Origin: an uncultured Porphyromonadaceae bacterium
Lineage (GTDB): Bacteria; Bacteroidota; Bacteroidia; Bacteroidales; Muribaculaceae
NCBI GenBank assembly: GCA_947175295.1
Contig: CAMWMK010000027.1
Coordinates: forward strand, 1-39,893
Direction: 5' to 3'
DNA: 39,893 bases
A program made the translations under genes and the position numbers. Every line of letters starts with the position of its first letter. The stretch's first letter is position 1. Shown here one piece after another: positions 16,003-23,786 of the stretch. The notes below the pieces were generated by a model. That model was given only the letters and a program-made list of their open reading frames with translations, was not told the origin of the DNA and did not search any database.

Positions 16003-19000
16003 ATGAAGCAATATCATAATTATTCCCCTGAAATCTCGACTGGCGATGAGCCACAGGACCAGATAGACCCGATAGCTGAAGAGCAGGCGGCCGCGCCGGA
16101 GCCGGCTCCGGAACCGCGCCCCCGCAACCGCCGTCGACGGCAGCCTAAGCCGGCCGAGGCCGGCGCCGCGAAGGAACAGCCGGCGGAGCAGAAAACCAAA
16201 CAGGAGCCGAAAAAGAAATTCGGGTCCGATATAATGGCGTCGTTCAAGGAATGGCGCGACTCCATAGTGACTCGGCTCGTCGTTGGCATCATCCTTGGCG
16301 GACTGGGATTCTGGTTTGCGGTGGCCTTCATTTCGTATTTCAGCAACTGCATAGTGGATCAGAGTATGGTGGCCGATGCAGCCACGGGCTTGGAGACGGT
16401 TGTGGCCAACGATGCGGGCGAAGGCGGAGCGCGCCTGACGGAGCTGCTGATCAACCAGGGTTTTGGCGTAGGCGCTATAGTAATCGTAGTGTGGCTTCTG
16501 TGCATGTCGATGAAGCTGCTCATAGGCTATCCCAGATTCCGGAGCCTTGACTTCACAATCAAGTCGCTTCTTGCGCTCATCACGCTCAGTGTGGTGGTCG
16601 GGATGCTCTCGATAGGCCTGGACACCGACGTGAACTGGGGCGGCTTCCATGGCCGCTACATCAATGAGATCATCTACAGCTACATAGGCTGGAGCGGTGC
16701 CATCATCATATCTGTGGTGCTTATATCGGTATTTGTGGTCATCTGTCTGCGCGACGCCATCAAGTGGGTTCTGGTGAAGAAACGTGCCTACGACGACCGG
16801 CGCCGTGAGCTGCGCGAAGCCGAGGAGGCCGAGATGCAGAAGCAGGAGGAGCGTGAGGAAATGAAGCGTCGGGAAATGCGCGACGAAGCCCTTGCGGGAG
16901 AAGGGGAAGACACCGAGCAGCCGGTGGCAGATCCCGTTGCGGCGGAAAATGTGGAGTTCAATCCTGATGCAGACACCATCTTCGAGTTTCCCGACCTTGA
17001 GGACGAGGATGATCCCGACACGTCGTTTGATTCCTTAGACGACGACCCGAATTCGCTCGCATTCTCGGAGGAGCCAATTGAAGGCAATTCATACGCCGAC
17101 TATCGCGCAGACGCTGACAATGTTGATAATGATGTAGCACCTGCTGAGGAAGAGATGGCTTCAGCCTACGAACACCGGACAGCAGAGGCTGAGCCTGCAC
17201 ATATGGCAATGCCCGCACAGGAAGTAAAGCCTGAGCCTAAGCCAGCCGTCGAACCTAAATCCATAGTAGAACCAAAACCTGTAGTAGAGCCGAAACCGGT
17301 CATGGAGCCGATGCCAACAGTCGGCCCTAAGCCTGTCGTGGTGCCTTCACCTGCTCCGGACCTTGAATCAGAATCAGAACCGGAGCCGGAGCTTGCTCCG
17401 GTTCCGTCGCCCTCTCCGGCTCCTGTAGCGCCGCGCCAACAGGGCGCCGCCGCTCACGCGCCGGAACCCAAGCCTGCACCTGCACCAACACCTACACCGG
17501 CACCGGCACGCGTGCCGGAACCCAAGCCTGCACCTACACCTACACCCGCACCTGCACCCGTGCCGGAACCGAAGGTTGAGCCTCAGCCGCAGAAAGCACC
17601 GGCGGAAGAAGAGAAACCGGAAGAGGTGATGACGGTCAACGTCAACCAGATAGAGAAGGCTACGGAAAAGAGCGCCCCGGCATACGATAGCGCACTCTTC
17701 ACGCATGAATATATCTTCCCCCCGACAGACTATCTGCGTCCCGGAGCGGAAAGGATATCGGTTGATGCCGACGAGCTGCTTGAAAACAAGCAGAAGATCA
17801 AGCAGACGCTGCTTGACTTCGGCATACCCATCACGAGCATAGAGGCGACCGTAGGTCCTACCGTGACGCTCTATGAGATACGCCCCGACACCGGAGTCAA
17901 GATCGCAAAGATACGCGGTCTTGTAGACGACCTCGCCCTCTCGCTCGCCGCCAACGGTGTGCGTATCATCGCCCCGATACCGGGCAAGGGAACTGTCGGC
18001 ATAGAAGTGGCCAACAAGGATGCCCAGACGGTGTCGATGCGTACCATCATACAGTCGAAGGCATACCAGAACACGAAGTTCAAGCTTCCCGTGGCGTTGG
18101 GTTCCACCATCTCAAATGAAGTCTACATCGCCGACCTGGCCAAAATGCCCCACCTTCTTGTGGCCGGTGCCACGGGTCAGGGTAAGTCGGTAGGCCTTAA
18201 CGCCATCGTCACCTCCCTCCTTTATTCGAAGCGTCCCGAGGAACTGAAATTCGTCATGGTAGACCCGAAGCGAGTGGAATTCTCACTCTACTCTAAAATT
18301 GAGAAATACTATCTCGCCAAGATACCCGACAGCCCGCAGCCCATCATCACCAATATGGAGAACGTAGTGGCTACCCTGAGCTCGCTCTGCGTGGAGATGG
18401 ACGAGCGCTACAAGCTCCTTGAGACGGCATTCGTAAGGCAGGTGACGGAATACAACGATAAGTTCAAGGCCAAGAAGCTTGATCCTCGCGAAGGACACCG
18501 CTTCATGCCGTATATTGTGGTGATCATCGACGAGTTTGCCGACCTGATCATGACAGCCGGCAAGGAAGTGGAGCTTCCGATCGCACGTCTTGCCCAGCTG
18601 GCCCGCGCCGTAGGTATCCACGTCATAATCGCTACCCAGCGACCGTCGACCAACGTCATCACCGGTATGATCAAGGCCAACTTCCCCGTGCGTATCGCCT
18701 TCAAGGTAAGTTCGGGTGTAGACTCCAAGACCATCCTCGACTCTACGGGAGCGCAACAGCTCATCGGACGCGGCGACATGCTCATCAGCAACAACGGCGA
18801 GATGACACGTGTGCAGTGTGCGTTTGTCGACACTCCGGAGGTGGAGGAGGTATGCGACTACATCGCGCGTCAGCCTTATCCTCAGGGCCCGTATATCCTT
18901 CCTGAGCCCCAGAACAGCGGCGACGGCGATTCGCCTGAGGTTGATACGGCCACCATGGGCAAGCTCGATCCGCTGCTGAAAGACATAGCGCGGCAGGTAG

Positions 19001-19185
19001 TGGCGAGCGGCGTTGCATCAACTTCCGCCGTTCAGAGACGTTATGAAATAGGATACAACCGTGCGGGACGAATCATGGACCAGCTCGAGGCCCTCGGAGT
19101 GGTGGGCCCGGCTACGGGCGGTAAACCACGTAGTGTCCTCATTGAGCCTATGGCTCTGGAGGATCTGCTGGATACACTCGGATAG
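16003..19185 (+). CDS. ftsK: DNA translocase FtsK
   Basis: A 1060-residue septal DNA pump that moves chromosome ends during division. Residues 1-90 are a charged, proline-rich cytoplasmic start. Four membrane helices follow at about 92-113, 152-175, 184-206 and 224-250. A charged helical segment (about 255-300), an acidic stretch (305-365) and a long Pro/Glu/Lys linker (to about 545) come next. The motor has Walker A GATGQGKSVG near residue 722 and Walker B VVIIDEFADLIM near 839. The C-terminal gamma winged helix (about 985-1055, LLKDIARQVVASGVASTSAV) would read polar DNA motifs. The start is supported by a promoter about 75 bases upstream. The linker is low-complexity with internal repeats. 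lolA follows after 45 bases. Confidence 0.97.
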   Translation: MKQYHNYSPEISTGDEPQDQIDPIAEEQAAAPEPAPEPRPRNRRRRQPKPAEAGAAKEQPAEQKTKQEPKKKFGSDIMASFKEWRDSIVTRLVVGIILGGLGFWFAVAFISYFSNCIVDQSMVADAATGLETVVANDAGEGGARLTELLINQGFGVGAIVIVVWLLCMSMKLLIGYPRFRSLDFTIKSLLALITLSVVVGMLSIGLDTDVNWGGFHGRYINEIIYSYIGWSGAIIISVVLISVFVVICLRDAIKWVLVKKRAYDDRRRELREAEEAEMQKQEEREEMKRREMRDEALAGEGEDTEQPVADPVAAENVEFNPDADTIFEFPDLEDEDDPDTSFDSLDDDPNSLAFSEEPIEGNSYADYRADADNVDNDVAPAEEEMASAYEHRTAEAEPAHMAMPAQEVKPEPKPAVEPKSIVEPKPVVEPKPVMEPMPTVGPKPVVVPSPAPDLESESEPEPELAPVPSPSPAPVAPRQQGAAAHAPEPKPAPAPTPTPAPARVPEPKPAPTPTPAPAPVPEPKVEPQPQKAPAEEEKPEEVMTVNVNQIEKATEKSAPAYDSALFTHEYIFPPTDYLRPGAERISVDADELLENKQKIKQTLLDFGIPITSIEATVGPTVTLYEIRPDTGVKIAKIRGLVDDLALSLAANGVRIIAPIPGKGTVGIEVANKDAQTVSMRTIIQSKAYQNTKFKLPVALGSTISNEVYIADLAKMPHLLVAGATGQGKSVGLNAIVTSLLYSKRPEELKFVMVDPKRVEFSLYSKIEKYYLAKIPDSPQPIITNMENVVATLSSLCVEMDERYKLLETAFVRQVTEYNDKFKAKKLDPREGHRFMPYIVVIIDEFADLIMTAGKEVELPIARLAQLARAVGIHVIIATQRPSTNVITGMIKANFPVRIAFKVSSGVDSKTILDSTGAQQLIGRGDMLISNNGEMTRVQCAFVDTPEVEEVCDYIARQPYPQGPYILPEPQNSGDGDSPEVDTATMGKLDPLLKDIARQVVASGVASTSAVQRRYEIGYNRAGRIMDQLEALGVVGPATGGKPRSVLIEPMALEDLLDTLG
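17230..17585 (+). repeat. Degenerate Pro-rich repeats within the ftsK linker
   Basis: This stretch of ftsK encodes about 118 residues of repeated EPKP-, PVVEPKPV- and PAPTPTPAPA-like units. Two near-identical copies of a roughly 55-base unit (GTGCCGGAACC... and following) lie side by side between 17455 and 17575. The reading frame is kept throughout. Such tracts can expand or shrink by recombination. Confidence 0.7.
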
Positions 19186-19230
19186 CATCAAGTATCCTTA
19201 AATGAATTTAAAAACGAAACAGAGTAAGAT

Positions 19231-19851
19231 ATGAAAAGGTATTTCAGATATATCCTGATGGGGATGATGGCTGTGGTTGTGGCTTTCAGCGCTTCGGCGC
19301 AGACAGCAGACGGTATGCTTAAGAAGGCGGCAGCGGCCATCAACGGGGCCGGGGGTCTGACAGCATTCTTCACCCTCGACTACGGACAGCAGAAGATGAC
19401 CGGTACCCTCAAGGCTTCGGGGCGGAAGTTCGCTCTTCAGACATCGTCTACATCGACATGGTATGACGGAAAAAGCATGTGGACCTACAATCCCAATACC
19501 AAGGAGACTACTCTGATGACCCCCACGCCTCAGGAAGTAGGGGAGGCCAATCCCCTGGCCATAGTGAATTCCTACTCGTCGGCATTCACCGCTTCTTTCG
19601 CCAAGAGTCAGACCAAGGGATCCAAGACGATAGTGTTGACTCCGAAGTCGAAGCAGTCGGGCTATAAGAGCGTGCATGTGACCATCCCTGACGGCACTTC
19701 CTTTCCCTCGAAGCTCGTGGTGATACCGAGTTCCGGACAGAAGGTCTCGGTGTCTGTATCGCAGGTCAAGACGGGTCAGAAACTGCCTGAAAGCAGCTTC
19801 GTATACCCTAAATCGAAGTATCCTAAGGTAGAAATCGTTGATTTGCGGTGA
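19231..19851 (+). CDS. lolA: LolA-like outer-membrane lipoprotein carrier protein
   Basis: A 206-residue periplasmic protein with a signal peptide (MKRYFRYILMGMMAVVVAFSASA, cleavage before QTADG). It has the LolA/LppX open beta-barrel pattern: KMTGTLKASGRKFALQTS, the hallmark STWYDGKSMWTYNPNTKE, then NPLAIVNSYSSAF. It would carry lipoproteins across the periplasm from the LolCDE exporter to the outer membrane. Position directly after ftsK is common in Bacteroidales and supports the call. No LolB or LolCDE genes are in the window. The 134-base gap after it holds a hairpin, so the downstream trxB may be only partly co-transcribed. Confidence 0.88.
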   Translation: MKRYFRYILMGMMAVVVAFSASAQTADGMLKKAAAAINGAGGLTAFFTLDYGQQKMTGTLKASGRKFALQTSSTSTWYDGKSMWTYNPNTKETTLMTPTPQEVGEANPLAIVNSYSSAFTASFAKSQTKGSKTIVLTPKSKQSGYKSVHVTIPDGTSFPSKLVVIPSSGQKVSVSVSQVKTGQKLPESSFVYPKSKYPKVEIVDLR

Positions 19852-19931
19852 AAAAAGGGATGATAATTGAAATAAAACCTATTCCCGATTGTTATAAGTA
19901 AAGGAAACAACAACAGATAAAGATAACTAAT

Positions 19932-19959
19932 CGATGACCGGAGCGAACTCCGGCCATCG
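19932..19959 (+). terminator. Hairpin between lolA and trxB
   Basis: CGATGACCGGAG (19932-19943) and CTCCGGCCATCG (19948-19959) form a 12-bp stem with one mismatch and a CGAA tetraloop. It ends 26 bases before the trxB ATG and has no T-run. It may be an attenuating hairpin, an mRNA processing or stability element, or a weak terminator. Confidence 0.5.
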
Positions 19960-19985
19960 GCATATAAAGAAAGGAAAGAAACAAA

Positions 19986-20927
19986 ATGTCAACAGTAAAA
20001 GTACTCGTCATAGGTTCCGGCCCGGCCGGATATACTGCCGGCATCTATGCCGGACGCGCCAACCTCACCCCGATCATCTATGAAGGCAACCAGCCCGGCG
20101 GCCAGCTTACCCAGACCACTGAAATAGAAAACTTCCCCGGCTATCCCGACGGAGTCGGAGGCATGGAGATGATGGATCAGCTCCGCAAGCAGGCAGAGCG
20201 TTTCGGCGCTGAGGTGCGCCCTCGCAATATCGAGAGCGTGGATCTCTCGAAGCGTCCTTTCGTGGCTATTGACGACCACGGTGATGAGGTCGTAGCCAAC
20301 ACCGTAATCATCAGCACGGGAGCGAGCGCAAAGTATCTCGGCATACCTGATGAGATCAAATACCAGGGTATGGGAGTGAGCGCATGCGCCGTATGCGACG
20401 GATTCTTCTACAGGAAGAAAGACGTGGCTGTGGTAGGCGGTGGCGACACTGCCTGCGAAGAGGCCCTCTATCTCTCGTCGCTCTGCAATAAGGTATACCT
20501 TATAGTTCGTAAGCCATTCCTCCGCGCAAGCGACGTGATGCGCAAGAGGGTGATGAATACACCCAACATCGAGATCCTGTTCGAATGCAACGTCACCGGC
20601 CTTTTCGGCGATGAGGTAGTGGAAGGAGCTCATGTGGTGCGCGCCGCAGGCACTGATCAGGAAGACCACTTCGACATCAAGATCGACGGTTTCTTCCTCG
20701 GCATCGGCCACAACCCGAACACTGCTTTCCTCAAGGGTCAGCTTGAACTTGACGAGCAGGGCTATATCAAGGTGAAGGGCGCCACTACGGAGACAAGTGT
20801 GGAAGGCGTATTCGCGGCTGGCGACGTAGCCGATCCGCGCTACCGCCAGGCCATCGTCGCAGCTGGCAGCGGCGCTAAGGCTGCTCTGGATGCGGAGCAT
20901 TTCCTTACCGACCATGCCGAACTCTGA
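19986..20927 (+). CDS. trxB: Thioredoxin reductase
   Basis: A 313-residue cytoplasmic FAD enzyme that reduces thioredoxin with NADPH. It has the FAD-binding loop VLVIGSGPAGYTAGIYAGRA (residues 6-25). The redox-active pair is Cys134-Ala-Val-Cys137 (SACAVCDG), and the second dinucleotide-binding loop is AVVGGGDTACEEALYL. The closing FAD motif is GVFAAGDVAD. The NADPH phosphate site reads LIVRKPFLRAS instead of the enterobacterial HRR form. The partner thioredoxin trxA is also in the window, at 36182-36493. The trxB stop TGA shares one base with the ATG of the dCMP deaminase gene, so the two are translationally coupled. Confidence 0.96.
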   Translation: MSTVKVLVIGSGPAGYTAGIYAGRANLTPIIYEGNQPGGQLTQTTEIENFPGYPDGVGGMEMMDQLRKQAERFGAEVRPRNIESVDLSKRPFVAIDDHGDEVVANTVIISTGASAKYLGIPDEIKYQGMGVSACAVCDGFFYRKKDVAVVGGGDTACEEALYLSSLCNKVYLIVRKPFLRASDVMRKRVMNTPNIEILFECNVTGLFGDEVVEGAHVVRAAGTDQEDHFDIKIDGFFLGIGHNPNTAFLKGQLELDEQGYIKVKGATTETSVEGVFAAGDVADPRYRQAIVAAGSGAKAALDAEHFLTDHAEL

Positions 20928-21391
20928 TGAGCGCGGCTGAAATGGAGGCGGAAAGCCGCCGTAAGCAGGAAGAGAAGCAGCGGCTTCTCGACAGCCGATA
21001 CCTACGCATGGCGCAGATATGGAGCGAGAACTCCTACTGCGTGCGCAGGAAGGTAGGGGCGCTCATTGTAAGGGACAACATGATAATCTCCGACGGATAC
21101 AACGGTACTCCGTCGGGATTTCCCAACGTCTGCGAGGAAAACAACGTCACCTTCCCCTATGTGCTGCATGCCGAGGCCAACGCCATCACTAAAGTGGCCC
21201 GCAGCAACAATTCCAGCGAAGGGGGAACCCTTTACGTGACTGCCTCACCCTGTATGGAATGCAGCAAGCTTATCATCCAGTCGGGAATAAAGAGGGTCGT
21301 CTTCAGCGACCTCTACCGCATACAGGATGGTCTTGATCTGCTTAGGAAGGCCGGCATCAAGGTGGTGCATATGCCTCTGGAGAATGAATAG
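20927..21391 (+). CDS. dCMP deaminase (ComEB-type cytidine/deoxycytidylate deaminase)
   Basis: A 154-residue zinc enzyme that converts dCMP to dUMP, feeding thymidylate synthesis. The zinc and proton-shuttle site is His81-Ala-Glu83 (VLHAEANAI), completed by Cys109 and Cys112 (SPCMECSK). The early motif DGYNGTPSGF at 56-65 is typical of the deoxycytidylate deaminase branch. A charged 20-residue N-terminal helix precedes the fold. The start codon overlaps the trxB stop (TGATG), and the S41 protease gene starts 6 bases after its end. This order is shared by many Bacteroidales genomes (family knowledge). Confidence 0.92.
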   Translation: MSAAEMEAESRRKQEEKQRLLDSRYLRMAQIWSENSYCVRRKVGALIVRDNMIISDGYNGTPSGFPNVCEENNVTFPYVLHAEANAITKVARSNNSSEGGTLYVTASPCMECSKLIIQSGIKRVVFSDLYRIQDGLDLLRKAGIKVVHMPLENE

Positions 21392-21397
21392 ACTTAA

Positions 21398-23044
21398 ATG
21401 ATGAATAAAAAAAGAAACATAGGATTCGTATTGATACCGCTTGTATTGGCGCTCGGCCTTACAGGTGGTGTCTTTATTGGTAAATACCTTTCGGTGAGCC
21501 GTGTCTCTCCGGCGGAGGCTAAGCTGCGCACGATAGCAGACCTGATAGAGAATGAATATGTCGACCGCATCGACGTAGACTCTCTGCTTGCATCCATAGT
21601 GCCCGAGCTGCTTGCCGGACTCGACCCCCATTCCGTCTATTTCACGCCGGAGGAGCTTCACGCCACCAACGAGGATATGGACGGCCATTTCTCCGGAGTG
21701 GGCGTATCGTTTCAGATCGTCAACGATTCCGTGGTCGTGGTAGACGTGATCGCCGGCGGTCCCGCCGAGAAGGTCGGCCTCCTCAACGGCGACAAGATAG
21801 TGGCGGCAGGCGACAGTGTGCTGACGGGAAAGAACGCCACGCAAGACAAGGTGTTCAAGACCCTCCGTGGTCCTAAAGGCACCGAAGTGACCCTCAAGGT
21901 GAAGCGCTCCAATTCCGATAAACTTCTTGATTTCGACGTGGTGCGCGACGACATACCGGTCAACAGCGTGGACGCAGTCTACATGGCGGATAAGGAAGAG
22001 GGAATAGGCTACCTGAAGGTGTCGAAATTCGGACGCAATACTTTCGAGGAGTTCTATATGGCCCTGCTTCAGCTTGCCTCGCAGGGAGCCAAGAGCTTCG
22101 TGATCGACCTCAGGGGCAACTCCGGCGGATTCCTCGACCAGGTGATACTGATGGCAAATGAATTCCTGCCCGACGAAAGGATCATCGTCAGCACCAACGG
22201 AAAACTGAGTGAGAACCGCAGTGTAGCCATGAGCGACGGCAGCGGCCACTTCCAGAACTTCCCCGTGACGGTGCTCATCGACGAGTATTCCGCCTCCGCT
22301 TCCGAAATCTTCGCCGGTGCCATCCAGGACAACGACCGAGGCCTCGTGATAGGACGCCGCTCATTCGGAAAGGGTCTTGTGCAGCATCAGATAGAACTTC
22401 CGGACAGCAGCGCTATTCGCCTGACCGTAGCCAGATACTACACTCCCTCCGGACGGTGCATACAGAAACCATACGAACGCGGAGCCGACGGCAAATACGT
22501 GATGGATATCCTCGACCGCTTCGAGCACGGAGAGTTCTACAATGCCGACAGCATCAAGCTCGACAAGAGCAAGCTCTTCCTGACCGTAGGAGGGCGGAAG
22601 GTCTACGGCGGCGGTGGCATAATGCCCGATGTGTTCGTGCCTGAAGACACTACCGGCTACTCGTCATACTACGTGAATGTCAGCAACCGCGGCCTCATAA
22701 CGAAGTACGCCTTCCAGGTGGCTGAGAAATACCGGTCGGTGACGAAAGACGTAAAGACCATAGAGGAGCTTGAAAGGGTGATTCCGCGCGATCAGACGCT
22801 GCTCGAAGGATTCGTTGACTTCGCCGCTCAGAACGGAGTGCCGGCTCGCTGGTACTACATCAACCGCAGCCGTTCGCTTATCCTCAACCTGCTGAAGGCG
22901 CAGATAGCCCGCAACGTGCTCGGCTACAACGGCCTCATCCAGATGCTCAATCAGGACGATGTAACCGTGCGTAAGGCCCTTCAGCTCATCAAGGAAGGGA
23001 AGGCTGAGGAAATGGTCAGCGGCGGAGAAGGTAAGGGTCAGTAA
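21398..23044 (+). CDS. S41 C-terminal processing peptidase (CtpA/Tsp-like)
   Basis: A 548-residue periplasmic protease anchored by an N-terminal helix (IGFVLIPLVLALGLTGGVFI). A PDZ domain spans about residues 95-185, with the binding loop GVGVSFQ and GGPAEKVGLLNGDKI. The serine-lysine catalytic dyad is Ser300 (EYSASASEIF) and Lys325 (SFGKGLVQ), 25 residues apart as in E. coli Tsp. VIDLRGNSGG precedes it. It would trim or degrade envelope proteins from their C-termini. Full length. It follows the deaminase gene by 6 bases and precedes the formyl-THF ligase gene by 48. Confidence 0.95.
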   Translation: MMNKKRNIGFVLIPLVLALGLTGGVFIGKYLSVSRVSPAEAKLRTIADLIENEYVDRIDVDSLLASIVPELLAGLDPHSVYFTPEELHATNEDMDGHFSGVGVSFQIVNDSVVVVDVIAGGPAEKVGLLNGDKIVAAGDSVLTGKNATQDKVFKTLRGPKGTEVTLKVKRSNSDKLLDFDVVRDDIPVNSVDAVYMADKEEGIGYLKVSKFGRNTFEEFYMALLQLASQGAKSFVIDLRGNSGGFLDQVILMANEFLPDERIIVSTNGKLSENRSVAMSDGSGHFQNFPVTVLIDEYSASASEIFAGAIQDNDRGLVIGRRSFGKGLVQHQIELPDSSAIRLTVARYYTPSGRCIQKPYERGADGKYVMDILDRFEHGEFYNADSIKLDKSKLFLTVGGRKVYGGGGIMPDVFVPEDTTGYSSYYVNVSNRGLITKYAFQVAEKYRSVTKDVKTIEELERVIPRDQTLLEGFVDFAAQNGVPARWYYINRSRSLILNLLKAQIARNVLGYNGLIQMLNQDDVTVRKALQLIKEGKAEEMVSGGEGKGQ

Positions 23045-23092
23045 AAGAAATACAATCAATTCAATCTATAAAAACACACAAAAAACAAGGAC

Positions 23093-23635
23093 ATGGAAAA
23101 ATCTGATATTCGCAGAAAGATAAAGAATCTCCGGATGATGCTTTCGGAGATGGAGAAGGCGAGTGCGGCGGAGGAAGTGTTCGCCCAGCTCGAGAAGACG
23201 GCCGCCTTCATGATGGCCGACAACATCCTGATGTATCACTCCCTGCCCGATGAATTGCAGACCATAAAGTTCCTGCAGAAATGGCACGACAGAAAGCGTT
23301 TCTTCCTGCCGAGGGTAAATGGAGTCAACCTCGATATCCTCCCCTATGAGGAGACGCGGCTTGAACTGGGATCGTTCCACATAGAGGAGCCCACGGGAGA
23401 CGACGTGGTGGACGTAGACGATATCGAACTGATGGTGATTCCGGCTGTTGCGTTCGACCGTAAGGGCAACCGTCTCGGGCGTGGAAAGGGATTCTACGAC
23501 AGGCTTCTCTCCACCTCTAAGGCTACGAAGATCGGGGTGGGATACGAGTTCCAGCTTTTCGATGACCTGCCTTCCGAGCCTCATGATGTGGCGATGGATA
23601 TGGTCATCACGCAAAAAACTTTGATAAAACTGTAA
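23093..23635 (+). CDS. 5-formyltetrahydrofolate cyclo-ligase
   Basis: A 180-residue cytoplasmic enzyme that converts 5-formyl-THF to 5,10-methenyl-THF using ATP, returning folate to the one-carbon pool. The ATP/substrate loop RLGRGKGFYDRLL near residues 126-138 is the family signature. The N-terminal basic helix (KSDIRRKIKNLR) and the VIPAVAFDRKGNRLG segment also fit. Length is as usual. It is the last gene of the trxB-to-ligase series and is followed at once by a strong hairpin. Confidence 0.93.
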   Translation: MEKSDIRRKIKNLRMMLSEMEKASAAEEVFAQLEKTAAFMMADNILMYHSLPDELQTIKFLQKWHDRKRFFLPRVNGVNLDILPYEETRLELGSFHIEEPTGDDVVDVDDIELMVIPAVAFDRKGNRLGRGKGFYDRLLSTSKATKIGVGYEFQLFDDLPSEPHDVAMDMVITQKTLIKL

Positions 23636-23665
23636 TTTTTTCGAAGTTTCTGCGTCTATTATAGT

Positions 23666-23712
23666 ATAAGGCTTATGGGATTTATGACTGTGATAAATCC
23701 CATAAGTCTTAT
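23666..23712 (+). terminator. Strong hairpin after the formyl-THF ligase gene
   Basis: Two 19-base arms (23666-23684 and 23694-23712), starting ATAAGGCTTATGGG and ending CATAAGTCTTAT, pair with one mismatch around a 9-base loop. It lies 30 bases after the stop codon and ends the upstream operon. The tail is A/T-rich rather than a pure T-run. Confidence 0.75.
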
Positions 23713-23786
23713 AAATGGTTTAGGAGGTATAGGGGAAATGGCATGATTTTGAGTTGAAGACAGTAATAACCAACAATAATAACTAT

